Shown here: positions 43,366 through 52,312 of the stretch, in pieces
Position numbering within the stretch: position 1 is the first letter of the stretch
Layout: the number at the start of each line of letters is the position of its first letter
Assembly (NCBI GenBank): GCA_017631085.1
Contig: JAGBTY010000053.1
Span: forward strand, 1 to 64,000
Direction of reading: 5' to 3'
Length of the DNA: 64,000 nt
From: Clostridia bacterium
Lineage (GTDB): Bacteria > Bacillota > Clostridia > Oscillospirales > CAG-272
Made by a program: the position numbers and the translations under genes
Notes under the pieces: generated by a model
What the model was told of the DNA's origin: nothing
Seen by the model: only the letters and a program-made list of their open reading frames with translations
The model's database searches: none

Positions 43366-44379
43366 TTATATAGAGCCTAAAAGATTAAGTCCCACAATAC
43401 AAACGGCAAGTATCATCCCAACATTTGACATAACAAGGGAAATTCTTTTTTCGTCAGGAGGAGGAAGAACACCTCGTTCCAGAGATATATTTCGTCTGTG
43501 CTTCATAAAGACCACAAGTCCAAATATAGCAGCTGCGTACTGTATAAATTCAATTGCTAAAAGTCCGAGATAGAATGGCGCTTGGGTGATAATATCACCG
43601 ATAACCCCCGAGGCAAGAACCTCCTCGTCAATAAACGATAGAAGCAGAGACGGAAGCGCACCGCAGAAAAAATTCATGAACATATGACCTGCTATAGTAT
43701 AGCGAAGCTTTCCTGTTTTTACGTAGATATAACCCCACAAAAGACCGTTGGCTATACAATAAAAGCACTGAAAAACATTTCCGTGGATAAGTCCGAACAC
43801 AAGTGCGGAAATGATTACGGCATATCCCTCACCGAGAGGCAAAAGCTTTTCACAAAGATATTTTCTGAATACAAGCTCCTCAAGTATCGGTGCAAGCAAC
43901 ACTGCAAATATAAGGTTTATCCAAAAGCTTTCACCCAAAATTTCCGTGTTTACGGGATTTTCAAGTACCTCGCCTCTGAGCATACTTAAAACAGATGCAA
44001 TAAAATTGCTTATTATGTTTCCGCCCACTGTGCAGGTAAACATAAGACAAACAGTAATAAAAAAGTTTTTAGTTCCTATCGACCGCTTTTCCGGTCTTGC
44101 ATCGGGCAGACGCCTCGTGATACAAAAGAGAATGGGAAAGGCTATGCCGTATATGGCCGCAACGGATAGTATATTCGAAAACAGAGTGCTTTCAAGTATG
44201 GACGGAGATATAAAATAAACAGTCAAGGCTATGATCTCTACAGAAAACGACGTAGCAAGAGAAAAAAAGAAAAGTCCAAGACCAAACGTCGTAAAATAGG
44301 TCTTTACGTCTCCTGCCTCAAGCCTTCCCGTCGAGGGATCTGGAAGATAAATATCCTTTTTGCCCGATTTAAAAACCAT
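43366..44379 (-). CDS. CPBP-family intramembrane glutamic protease-like protein
   Basis: A 337-residue membrane protein with about eight hydrophobic segments. The family motifs are present: LAPILEELVFRKYL (EExxxR, near residue 165), FGLIHGNVFQC (FxxxH) and AGHMFMNFF (HxxxN). CPBP (Abi) proteins resemble eukaryotic Rce1 and may cleave or hold membrane proteins. Sitting between mreD and PBP2 with gaps of 18 and 14 bases, it is part of the cell-shape operon. A role in processing or maturing an elongasome or envelope protein is inference. Confidence 0.9.
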   Translation of the reverse strand: MVFKSGKKDIYLPDPSTGRLEAGDVKTYFTTFGLGLFFFSLATSFSVEIIALTVYFISPSILESTLFSNILSVAAIYGIAFPILFCITRRLPDARPEKRSIGTKNFFITVCLMFTCTVGGNIISNFIASVLSMLRGEVLENPVNTEILGESFWINLIFAVLLAPILEELVFRKYLCEKLLPLGEGYAVIISALVFGLIHGNVFQCFYCIANGLLWGYIYVKTGKLRYTIAGHMFMNFFCGALPSLLLSFIDEEVLASGVIGDIITQAPFYLGLLAIEFIQYAAAIFGLVVFMKHRRNISLERGVLPPPDEKRISLVMSNVGMILAVCIVGLNLLGSI

Positions 44380-44397
44380 TTATATTGCCTCCGTAAA

Positions 44398-44940
44398 TTA
44401 TCTGAACGTAAATTTTCCCTTTGATTCCAAGGGAAGTGAGCTGACCTTTACTATAAAATATATGGGAAGACAAAAAATATATCCCATAAGCATCTGGGGC
44501 AGTATCAATTTTACAAGAGCTGATACCGTCGGAACAGAACCGTAAAACAAAATAACCTCTACTCCCGTATATATACCGCCTAAAAGGAAAGCGGGAATAA
44601 GAAGAACTGCATATGCCGGAAAGCTCTGCATGATCTTCTTTGCCATTATTCCGATACTAACACCTACTAAAAGATAAAAAAGAGCCGAGAAAGAAAGACC
44701 TATGCCGCCAAGTGCGTCTATTACGTATCCTCCTACTACAGCACAAACAGCAGTTTCCTCAAGAGTAGATGTCAGAGCCAAGGCCACAACAAGCCCGAGA
44801 ATAAGATCGGGGGTCGCCCCCATAGGCTTTAGCGCTGAAAAAAAGGAGCACTCTGCCGCCGCGAGAACTAAAATAAGCGATCCTCTTATCAAAATTCTTT
44901 TGATAAGATCCGAAGAAGATCGCGATCCTGCTTTTCTCAT
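44398..44940 (-). CDS. mreD: Rod shape-determining protein MreD
   Basis: A 180-residue integral membrane protein with five to six hydrophobic segments and little charged sequence, as in MreD. AGSRSSSDLIKRILIRGSL precedes the first segment. The order mreB-mreC-mreD and the following PBP2 gene make the assignment firm, since the sequence itself is weakly conserved. It forms part of the elongasome membrane complex. Confidence 0.88.
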   Translation of the reverse strand: MRKAGSRSSSDLIKRILIRGSLILVLAAAECSFFSALKPMGATPDLILGLVVALALTSTLEETAVCAVVGGYVIDALGGIGLSFSALFYLLVGVSIGIMAKKIMQSFPAYAVLLIPAFLLGGIYTGVEVILFYGSVPTVSALVKLILPQMLMGYIFCLPIYFIVKVSSLPLESKGKFTFR

Positions 44941-44972
44941 GCTCTGCCCCCTTTTTTCGTTTTTTTTAAAGT

Positions 44973-45803
44973 TTAGCTGCCGTATCCGCTGATTATCATA
45001 ACTCTACCCAGAGAATCAAGATCAGAAAAATCCACAGCAGGCTCTATTGTCGCCACAAGCGTTCTCGTAGAAGGATCTGCTTCAATAGTTGAAATTCTAC
45101 CAATGTAAAGCCCTGACGGATAATGCTCTCCACCCTCGGTGCATATTCTGTCGTCAACCATTATATCGGCTTCCGCCTGAAATACCATTCTGCAAAGCCC
45201 ACTCTCACGCAACTCAAGAGAGCCTTCTAAATATCCCCTTGATCCGCTTCTCTGATCGTATCCGCCCACCTGACTTGCGGTTTCAATAACCGATACAACC
45301 TTGCACCAATCAAGACCTACTTCGCTGACGTAGCCAAAAGCTCCGTCGGCGGTAATAACCGGCATATTCTTAAGCACACCGTGTACTCTTCCCTTATCAA
45401 GAGTCAAAACCGTCGAGTAGCTTCCCGAGCTGTGAGATATTATTCTCGCATCTGTAAGAAGAAATTCGGGATGCTCTGTATGTATGCCAAAATATTCCTT
45501 GAGCCATGAATTTTCATTTTTCAGCACAGCATTGTCTCGCCTTTCCTCCTCAAGCTCTGTGAGCCTCGCTCTAAGCTCCTCATTTTCCTCCTTCAGCTCG
45601 TCATAGCTTGAAAATACAGAAAAGAATCCGCCCACGCCGTCTGCCACGTAGCTTCCGACAGTCTCAAATGGCTTCGCCACCGTCTTTACGGCACTACGAA
45701 GTATGTCCGTTCCGCCAAAAGCTGCAAGCATTGCGGGAACAAGGCCTATTATTATCGCCACAAGTACACATATTATAAAATATCTGGATCTTAAAAATTT
45801 CAT
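44973..45803 (-). CDS. mreC: Rod shape-determining protein MreC
   Basis: A 276-residue protein with an N-terminal transmembrane segment (about 8-28), a coiled coil (about 65-95, ELKEENEELRARLTELEEE) and a C-terminal double beta-barrel domain. DARIISHSSGSYSTVLTLDKG is the family's typical first barrel motif. MreC scaffolds PBP2 in the periplasm-equivalent space. I prefer ATG 45803, because the longer frame begins with a TTG inside the likely ribosome site. It lies 23 bases after mreB. Confidence 0.92.
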   Translation of the reverse strand: MKFLRSRYFIICVLVAIIIGLVPAMLAAFGGTDILRSAVKTVAKPFETVGSYVADGVGGFFSVFSSYDELKEENEELRARLTELEEERRDNAVLKNENSWLKEYFGIHTEHPEFLLTDARIISHSSGSYSTVLTLDKGRVHGVLKNMPVITADGAFGYVSEVGLDWCKVVSVIETASQVGGYDQRSGSRGYLEGSLELRESGLCRMVFQAEADIMVDDRICTEGGEHYPSGLYIGRISTIEADPSTRTLVATIEPAVDFSDLDSLGRVMIISGYGS

Positions 45804-45826
45804 TATTTTCCGTCCCAATATGTATT

Positions 45827-46834
45827 TTATCTCTGTCTGATCTGCAAAAGGTCTCCAAGAGAGCCTTCGCTCTCTATTATGCGTCCAATTCCCTTACAAA
45901 CACATTCAAGCGGGTCCTTGGCAATATTCACCCGAAGTCCCGTCTTTTCCATTATAAGTCTGTCTATACCGCGGAGAAGTGCTCCTCCGCCGGTAAGAGT
46001 TATACCGAAGTCATATATATCTGCCGATAGCTCGGGGGGAGTCTGTTCAAGGGTCGATTTTATGGTCCTTATCACCGCCGTAAGCGGTCTCTCGAGCGCT
46101 TCTCTTATCTCGTCTGACTGTACCGTGGCAGTAACTCCGAGTCCGCTACGAAGGCTCCGTCCGCTTACTTCCATGTTCCCGCGAGGCAAAGATGGATGAG
46201 CAGTCCCGATCCTCAACTTCAATTCTTCTGCCGTTGCGTTCCCGACAAGTATGTCTCTGTATTTTTTAAGGTATTCAACAATAGCCTCGTCAAATTCATC
46301 CCCCGCCACACGAAGCGACTGTGATGCAACGATACCACCCATGCTTATAACCGCTACCTCGGTAGTTCCGCCACCTATATCCACTATCATGCTTCCTCTT
46401 GCACGTCCAACTCTCAATTCAGCACCCAACGCTGCCGCCAATGGCTCATCCACAAGAGCAACACTTCTTGCTCCTGCTTGATATGTCACATCTTCAACGG
46501 CTCTCTTTTCCACATCTGTAACTCCGTAAGGGATACAAATGACAACGGTCGGACGTGAGAAAAGAGAGATAGAGCCTGTTATCTCAAAATATGCTCTGAG
46601 CATCTTCGCTGCCACGTCAAAATCGGCTATCACACCGTCTTTTATAGGTCTGAATGCAAGTATTCCCTCAGGCGTACGTCCAAGCATCCTGTGTGCTTCT
46701 CTTCCAAGTGCAACGACTTCTCTGTCAGACTTGCTTATAGCCACCACAGACGGAGCACGAAGCACTATTCCTTTACCCTTTAAAAACATAAGCGTGTTTG
46801 CTGTTCCAAGATCCACGCCAACCATTTTTCCCAT
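45827..46834 (-). CDS. mreB: Actin-like rod shape protein MreB
   Basis: A 335-residue actin-family protein. VGVDLGTANTLMFLKGKGIV is the phosphate 1 motif, VDEPLAAALGA and MIVDIGGGTTEVAVI are connect and phosphate 2 motifs, and LTGGGALLRGI is the adenosine motif. It directs cell wall synthesis along the cell length. The ATG follows AAAGGAGG. It lies 47 bases downstream of maf in the same operon. The sequence is firmly in the MreB/Mbl family, but MreB, Mbl and MreBH cannot be told apart. Confidence 0.96.
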   Translation of the reverse strand: MGKMVGVDLGTANTLMFLKGKGIVLRAPSVVAISKSDREVVALGREAHRMLGRTPEGILAFRPIKDGVIADFDVAAKMLRAYFEITGSISLFSRPTVVICIPYGVTDVEKRAVEDVTYQAGARSVALVDEPLAAALGAELRVGRARGSMIVDIGGGTTEVAVISMGGIVASQSLRVAGDEFDEAIVEYLKKYRDILVGNATAEELKLRIGTAHPSLPRGNMEVSGRSLRSGLGVTATVQSDEIREALERPLTAVIRTIKSTLEQTPPELSADIYDFGITLTGGGALLRGIDRLIMEKTGLRVNIAKDPLECVCKGIGRIIESEGSLGDLLQIRQR

Positions 46835-46881
46835 TGGCTTCGCCTCCTTTCTGCAAAAATAATTAAAGCTTTAGTCTAAAT

Positions 46882-47484
46882 TTAATCTATGATCGCTTCC
46901 ACTTTTTTTATAAGTCTGTTCATTTTATTGGTGGGAAGTCCAACCACACCGAAATAGCAACCATCAATGCCACTTATCCACTTTGAGAATCCACCTTGTA
47001 TTCCGTAAGCTCCCGCTTTGTCCATAGGATCCTTTGTGTCAACGTATTCCTCAATGTCGCTATCAGAGATTTCATCCACTCTGACTTTAGTAACACTTGC
47101 GTCAGAGTAGCTGACTCCATCAACCGTTACGGCAATTCCCGTGACCACCTCATGCTCCCGACCTCGAAGCATTGAGAGCATATCTATCGCATCCTGTCTA
47201 TCTCTTGGCTTCCCAAGTATTTTTCCGTCACATACGACTACCGTATCGGCAGAAATAATAAATGCATCACTGCTCTCGCCCCTGTCAGCTAAAAGCCGAT
47301 ACACCGCCTGACCTTTTTTCTCTGCGAGAAACATTGCAAAAGCTGCGGGATCGCGCTCGTCACATTGCTCGTCTGTATCCGCTGTAATAACAGTGAATTT
47401 TATTCCCATCTCACCTAAGATCTCTCTTCGTCTTGGAGAGGCTGAGGCAAGGATCACTCTTCTGTTTTTTATTCTCTCTGTCAT
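46882..47484 (-). CDS. maf: Maf-family nucleotide pyrophosphatase
   Basis: A 200-residue protein of the Maf/ITPase-like fold. ILASASPRRREIL (11-23) is the family signature, ISADTVVVCDGKILGKP and HEVVTGIAVTV follow, and YGIQGGFSKWISGIDGCYFGVVGLP is the C-terminal block (given here at about residues 155-180). Maf proteins hydrolyse dTTP/UTP or modified nucleotides. The maf-mreB neighbourhood is classic in Firmicutes. It is the first gene of the eight-gene operon. Confidence 0.94.
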   Translation of the reverse strand: MTERIKNRRVILASASPRRREILGEMGIKFTVITADTDEQCDERDPAAFAMFLAEKKGQAVYRLLADRGESSDAFIISADTVVVCDGKILGKPRDRQDAIDMLSMLRGREHEVVTGIAVTVDGVSYSDASVTKVRVDEISDSDIEEYVDTKDPMDKAGAYGIQGGFSKWISGIDGCYFGVVGLPTNKMNRLIKKVEAIID

Positions 47485-47559
47485 ATTATTTTTCCTCTTT
47501 TTTAGGGGCTTAAAATCGTTTTATCTAAAAATGGGTACAATATATCATTATCCATATTA

Positions 47560-47588
47560 ATTATATCACAACACTTGTTTTTTTTCAA
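47560..47588 (-). promoter_or_regulatory. Promoter of the maf-mre-PBP2-birA-tmk operon
   Basis: On the minus strand TTGAAA (47583-47588) and TATAAT (47560-47565), spacing 17, about 75 bases before the maf ATG. I see no other strong promoter until 39832. Confidence 0.7.
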
Positions 47589-47680
47589 TATTCAAGTAGA
47601 TTTTTTTTAATATTTTTTACCTCTTATTATATGGAAAATATTATACGTTTCGGCAAACTGTTCGTTATTAACGCTCAACT

Positions 47681-47712
47681 AAAAAAGGTGAGCTTCCGCA
47701 GAAGCTCACCTT
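47681..47712 (-). terminator. Terminator of the anchored surface protein gene
   Basis: A 12-bp stem (47685-47696 with 47701-47712), loop CGCA, followed by a T run on the minus strand (47681-47686). Confidence 0.88.
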
Positions 47713-47753
47713 GAAAATCAACTATTCAGTTGTGCGAAGTCAAAGACTATTAA

Positions 47754-49511
47754 TTAGTCCTCTTTCTTTTTTGTTGCAACTACTGCTGTGAGAGCAGAGC
47801 CAAGAACTGCAACGAGTCCGATTCCTGCAACAGAAGCTCCGCATCCGCCCTTCTTTTCTTCCTCGTCAGAAGAATCATCAGATGCATTGTCCTTCTTGTC
47901 GCTTGTTGCGGGATCCTTGGTGTCGGTATCGGTCGTTCCATCGGGTGTCTCGTCGCCACCTGAAGGCTTGTTACCCTCGTCTGTAGGCTTATCTTCAGGC
48001 TTTTCCTCTTCAGCCTTAAGGAATCTGTTAACAGCCTCAACCTCAAGGTCGGTTGCAGAGAGAGCTGCAAGAGCCTCGATGTCGTAGGTCTTCTCGTAAG
48101 AAGATACGAAGTTAGCTATTGTAAGTCCGCCTTCTTTCCACTGATAATCTTCAACAGTGATTCCGGTTGTCTCTTTATCATCATCTGCATCCTTAGCACC
48201 CTGCATGTTGGAGATTACGTTGAATCCAAAGCCGTACTCACAGATCTTGGTGCCCTTTACCGTCTTACCGGTAGCCGTGCCGACCTTTACATCGTCAACG
48301 TAAACTTCAAACACGTAAGCTTCGTTGGTATCAACTATCTTTCTTGTCTCACCGTCATACTTAACAACGTTGTTTATGATCTTGAGCTCGAACTCGTCGC
48401 CAACTTTCTTTCCGAGATCAATAACAGTACCGTTACCTACAAAGGTAGAAATAACCATCTGGAGGCCCTTCTCGGTATTGAAGATAGCACCACAGTTCAT
48501 AATAGCGCCCATTGCGTTGGTGTTGTTAGATACGTAGAATGTAACGTGAGGCATCGTAGTATCATACTTGAGACCACCGGTACCGATGTCTCTGGAGGAA
48601 GCGATAGCAGCTTCAGAAACTGCAGGAAGTCCTTCGATCTTAACGTCTGCCTTGAGAACGTATGTCTCAGCATCCGGAATATCACCGTACATGGGGTCAT
48701 AACCGTAAATAAGCAATCCGGCTCTGGCGTCGCCGCTCTTCTTTGCAGCAAGCTCTTCAGCTGTATATGCAGCTCTGAGCTTATAACCACCTTCCACTTC
48801 ATCAGCAACGCTCATCCAGTGTCTGTAGTATCTGCCAGCCTCGGATATTGTTGTGAGTTTAATTCCGTCAGGAGCCTTAATGTTCTTTGCGCGGTAATTG
48901 TCGTCACCTGCAACTATGATTACAGGAACCATGCTTGTGAAAGCGAGCTTACCGTCAAATGTACCTGCATTTGTTGTAACCTTAATATCGGTAACAACGT
49001 ACATACCGTCGTATGCAAGTGCAAGATCCTTGTTCGCCATAGGAATAGCTATTTCGTAGATATCACCCTTCTTGACCTCAGCGCCATCTATACCTGCAAC
49101 AGTAAGATTTGCACGGTCAATAGCAAGTGTTTTGCCACCGATCTCGATAGCGAGCTCAGTAACGCTTACAGGAACCGCAAGATAGAGAACGTCTGTCTTG
49201 TCATTCCATGTAGCAGCTACTTTTACACCGTCTACCGTATCGAATACGTACTCAACGTAGTGGTCTTCACCGGAACCATCATTAGAGTCGTAATCTACTT
49301 GGTTTTCCTGCGACCACATGTCACCGGGCTTACCTTCAGTGCCGCTCTGTGTTGCGTTACCGTCAAGAGTTACCTTTTCAGAGTAATATGCGTAAAGATA
49401 TGCTTCTTTTTCAGCCGCTGCATCCTCAGCTGCGGATACAGTGCCGATAAGAGTTACAAGAGTTGCTATTGTAAGCATCATTGCAACAATTACCAATAAT
49501 TTCTTTTTCAT
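47754..49511 (-). CDS. Secreted, C-terminally anchored protein of unknown function
   Basis: A 585-residue protein. Residues 1-27 are a signal peptide ending VSA before AEDAAAEKE. About 30-200 look like a beta-rich module that may bind carbohydrate (VTLDGN, VLYLAVPV), and about 200-490 form a second beta-rich region. A Glu/Asp/Thr/Pro-rich linker (about 508-553) leads to KKGGCGAS, a hydrophobic segment of about 22 residues, and the basic end TKKKED. There is no LPxTG. The GGCG-plus-helix-plus-KK tail is a recurrent surface-anchor form I associate with gut Clostridia. No enzyme motif is seen. Confidence 0.8.
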   Translation of the reverse strand: MKKKLLVIVAMMLTIATLVTLIGTVSAAEDAAAEKEAYLYAYYSEKVTLDGNATQSGTEGKPGDMWSQENQVDYDSNDGSGEDHYVEYVFDTVDGVKVAATWNDKTDVLYLAVPVSVTELAIEIGGKTLAIDRANLTVAGIDGAEVKKGDIYEIAIPMANKDLALAYDGMYVVTDIKVTTNAGTFDGKLAFTSMVPVIIVAGDDNYRAKNIKAPDGIKLTTISEAGRYYRHWMSVADEVEGGYKLRAAYTAEELAAKKSGDARAGLLIYGYDPMYGDIPDAETYVLKADVKIEGLPAVSEAAIASSRDIGTGGLKYDTTMPHVTFYVSNNTNAMGAIMNCGAIFNTEKGLQMVISTFVGNGTVIDLGKKVGDEFELKIINNVVKYDGETRKIVDTNEAYVFEVYVDDVKVGTATGKTVKGTKICEYGFGFNVISNMQGAKDADDDKETTGITVEDYQWKEGGLTIANFVSSYEKTYDIEALAALSATDLEVEAVNRFLKAEEEKPEDKPTDEGNKPSGGDETPDGTTDTDTKDPATSDKKDNASDDSSDEEEKKGGCGASVAGIGLVAVLGSALTAVVATKKKED

Positions 49512-49557
49512 GATTATTTAATCCTTCCTTTCTTTCAAGAATTATTTGGTTTATATC

Positions 49558-49586
49558 ATTTTACACCATTTAAGCGAAAAAATCAA
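49558..49586 (-). promoter_or_regulatory. Promoter of the anchored surface protein gene
   Basis: On the minus strand TTGATT (49581-49586) and TAAAAT (49558-49563), spacing 17. Confidence 0.6.
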
Positions 49587-50085
49587 TACAATTTGAGGAC
49601 ATATTGAGGTTTTGCGTGTCTCTTTTTTTAAGTTTTTTTGCATAATTTATTTGTGCAATTTGCACATATAAACAACTGTGATCAAATATAAAAAAGGTCG
49701 ATTCAAGCATAAATCGAGCGTTTTTTTCTTAAAATCGTTATAGCGTCGTTGTTTTGTTCTTCGCTATTTACACAAACACCATAGCAAATTGAACAATCCA
49801 TATTTCGCTTCGCTCAAAAAGAACAAATTACAGGATCGCTTCGTGTCCCCCACAAAAGCGACAAAAAATACGCTCTCACATCTCTGTCATTTCAGTCTTA
49901 TTATATGTTGCTGTCCTTGTTCGACAAAAAGCTCTCCGTAAAAGGTAATCACGTACATGTTAACACAAAAAACAAAGGTCCACGTTTTTTTAGAAATTTT
50001 ATGTGTTTTTTACTTTGTTGTGTCGAACAAAACTGTATTATATGTAAAAACCATTTTCGTTAAATGTCAAAATTTCAAAAAAATC

Positions 50086-50114
50086 TTGTAATATTATTAA
50101 TAAGATGGTATAAT
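50086..50114 (+). promoter_or_regulatory. Promoter of the rluA-murA operon
   Basis: TTGTAA (50086-50091) and TATAAT (50109-50114), spacing 17, about 40 bases before the ATG at 50154. Confidence 0.65.
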
Positions 50115-50153
50115 ATATATAACGTTTGGTTTTGGGCAGTCAAAAGGAGCAAT

Positions 50154-51092
50154 ATGGATTATATTATTCAAGAAAAATGGAACGGAATGAACATAAAAAA
50201 CGTTATCATTTGCGAGCTTGGCTATTCAACCAGAGCGCTTAAAGAGCTTAAATTCATTAAAAACGGCATCAAGCTCAACGGAGAACACGCCATTGTAACC
50301 CAAACCGTCTCGAAGGGCGACCTTCTCTCGCTTGCAACCGAAGCTTTTGAAGCCACCTCCGACAAGCTGACACCAACACCGATGTCGCTCCCTATAGTTT
50401 ATGAGGACGACTTCATAGTCGTTCCAAACAAACCCGCAGGAATGCCTACGCACACATCTCACGGTCATATCGACGACACGGTAGCCAATGGCTTGGCATA
50501 TAAATACGCTTCTGAAAACAAACCGTTTATTTTCAGAGCCATAAGTCGACTTGACAAAGATACCAGCGGTATTCTTATCATTGCAAAAACAAGACTTGCG
50601 GCATCATTTCTTTCTGATGCAATGAAGCAACACAAAATAGAAAAATCATATATCGCCCTGCTCGAAGGCTCATTTGAAAGAGACGACGAGGGAGAGATAG
50701 AATCATACATACGCAGAGCAAATGAAAGCATTATATTTAGAGAAATATGCTCCGAGGGTGACGGCGGCGACTATGCAAAAACATTATATAAGGTGATCGC
50801 AAGATGCGATACCCATACTCTTGTTATCGCTTCTCCCGTAACGGGACGTACACATCAGTTAAGGGTACACTTTTCGTCGCTGGGCAATCCTATAGTAGGG
50901 GACGGGCTTTACGGTTCGGGCGCTGCTTTATCTCTTGCAGGACTCGCTCTTCACTCATACAACGTAAAATTTCCTCACCCAAATGGTGAGAGCATGGAAC
51001 TGAAAACTCCTGTTCCCAAAGATTTCAAAGCACTTTGCTGCAGCATTTTCGGTGAAAGCATTGTCAAAAAATTCAAGGATCTGTTCGAATAA
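50154..51092 (+). CDS. RluA-family pseudouridine synthase
   Basis: A 312-residue RNA pseudouridine synthase. An S4-like N-terminal region (about 1-65, with STRALKELKFIKNGIKLNG) binds RNA. The catalytic motif SRLDKDTSGILIIAKT carries the nucleophile Asp near residue 131, and GRTHQLRVHFSSLGNPIVGD is the second family motif. The start at 50154 has GGAG five bases before it, and the longer frame begins before the promoter. It heads a likely operon with the DUF3810 gene, murA and a small lipoprotein. The exact rRNA or tRNA target is unknown. Confidence 0.92.
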   Translation: MDYIIQEKWNGMNIKNVIICELGYSTRALKELKFIKNGIKLNGEHAIVTQTVSKGDLLSLATEAFEATSDKLTPTPMSLPIVYEDDFIVVPNKPAGMPTHTSHGHIDDTVANGLAYKYASENKPFIFRAISRLDKDTSGILIIAKTRLAASFLSDAMKQHKIEKSYIALLEGSFERDDEGEIESYIRRANESIIFREICSEGDGGDYAKTLYKVIARCDTHTLVIASPVTGRTHQLRVHFSSLGNPIVGDGLYGSGAALSLAGLALHSYNVKFPHPNGESMELKTPVPKDFKALCCSIFGESIVKKFKDLFE

Positions 51093-51129
51093 AACACATA
51101 TTAATAACGAAAGGAGACAAACGTTAATA

Positions 51130-52275
51130 ATGAAAAAAGAAGAACCCATAACGGCCGACGAAGCTCTTTTTCCCACGTGCTCCGAGCCAAAGAAAAAGCT
51201 TCCTCTTTTTGCGAAGATATTTTTCATTCTCGGTGCTTCAAGTCTCCTTCTGTATATCATATTTTTAATAAGCCCCGCGTTCTCCGATTTCTTTAACAGA
51301 AACATAAGCTCTGTATTCAGAGGAATAACAGCACACATTTCAAACATTGTTCCATTTTCTCTTGCGGAGCTTCTGCTCCTTATAAGCCCTGTCGTTCTTG
51401 TGTTTCTTGTTGCGATTGGCATAAAAAAATATTCATCTACCTGGCACGATGTGCTTATCTACTGCCTCTGCATCCTATCTGCAATAGCTCTGATCTTTTC
51501 TATATTCTCCATCGGGTTTGCCGCAGGATACAGAGGAAGACCTCTTGACGAAAAGCTGGGGCTTGAGCGACGCGACGTAAGCGCCGAGGAGCTTTACGCT
51601 ACAGCGGACATATTATGTACTCTTATCTGGAGCGAAATGGATAACATAGTTTACGATCCCGAAGGACGCTCGGTCATGCCATACGACCTCTCGGTCATGA
51701 ACGAAAAGCTGATAGAATCCTATGATAAAGCAAGTACCGTGTACTCATTTATTCCAAGGCTTAACTCCCGCGTAAAACCTGTAATGTTAAGCGAACCTAT
51801 GTCATATACTCATATTACGGGCGTTTACACCTTTTTTACGGGAGAAGCAAACATCAATATCGCTTTCCCGGATTACACTCTCCCCTACACGGCAGCACAC
51901 GAACTGTCTCACCAGCGTGGCTTTGCTCCCGAGGATGAGGCGAATTTCATGGCATTTCTCGTCCCGTGCCTGTCGGACGACTCCTATATCCGTTACAGTG
52001 CGTACCTCAACCTTTATGAATACGTATCAAACGCCTTATATTCTGCAGATCAACAGCTTTATTTACGATCTTTCGCAAGACTTCCCGAGGCGGTAAAGGG
52101 GGAACTTAGAGCATATGCGGAGTTCGCTTCCAAATACGAGGACTCCACCATAGGAGAGATATCGGGTGCGGTCAACAATGCTTTCCTTATCGTCAACGGT
52201 ACGGAAGGAACAAAAAGCTACGGAATGGTAGTCGATCTTGCCGTAGCATTCTTCAGACCGTTTTTCAGCGAGTAA
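51130..52275 (+). CDS. DUF3810 membrane protein with metalloprotease-like HELSH motif
   Basis: A 381-residue protein. After a cytoplasmic N-terminus, hydrophobic segments lie at about 25-45, 75-95 and 110-130. The rest is a large extracytoplasmic domain with TAAHELSHQRGFAPEDEANF near residue 255, an HExxH-like zinc motif with a downstream Glu, as in DUF3810. A metallopeptidase role is suggested by the motif but not shown. The ATG at 51130 is 13 bases after GGAG, a long spacing. It lies 37 bases after rluA and the same distance before murA, so it may be cotranscribed. Confidence 0.85.
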   Translation: MKKEEPITADEALFPTCSEPKKKLPLFAKIFFILGASSLLLYIIFLISPAFSDFFNRNISSVFRGITAHISNIVPFSLAELLLLISPVVLVFLVAIGIKKYSSTWHDVLIYCLCILSAIALIFSIFSIGFAAGYRGRPLDEKLGLERRDVSAEELYATADILCTLIWSEMDNIVYDPEGRSVMPYDLSVMNEKLIESYDKASTVYSFIPRLNSRVKPVMLSEPMSYTHITGVYTFFTGEANINIAFPDYTLPYTAAHELSHQRGFAPEDEANFMAFLVPCLSDDSYIRYSAYLNLYEYVSNALYSADQQLYLRSFARLPEAVKGELRAYAEFASKYEDSTIGEISGAVNNAFLIVNGTEGTKSYGMVVDLAVAFFRPFFSE

Positions 52276-52312
52276 TATATTCGACTCAAAATCTACGAAA
52301 GGCAGACAAAAC

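Larger units (their letters stand above)
49512..50153. other. Long intergenic region, AT-rich, no clear gene
   Basis: This 642-base gap separates two divergent genes. It holds their promoters (49558-49586 and 50086-50114), a 15-base palindrome at 49652-49666 (TGTGCAA-T-TTGCACA), and a distant 10-base inverted pair (TTGTTCGACA at 49917-49926, its complement at 50021-50030). I find no open frame with a ribosome site. A regulatory RNA or decayed sequence is possible but unproven. Confidence 0.6.

Noticed and set aside
48546..49499. A 317-codon frame opposite the anchored surface protein
   Set aside because: The minus-strand gene has signal peptide, linker, anchor, ribosome site, promoter and terminator. 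The opposite frame has none and is implausibly rich in Cys and Val.
49867..50040. 6S RNA or another known structured RNA in the long gap
   Set aside because: The arms are short, there is no long rod with a central bubble, and no recognisable conserved core is present.
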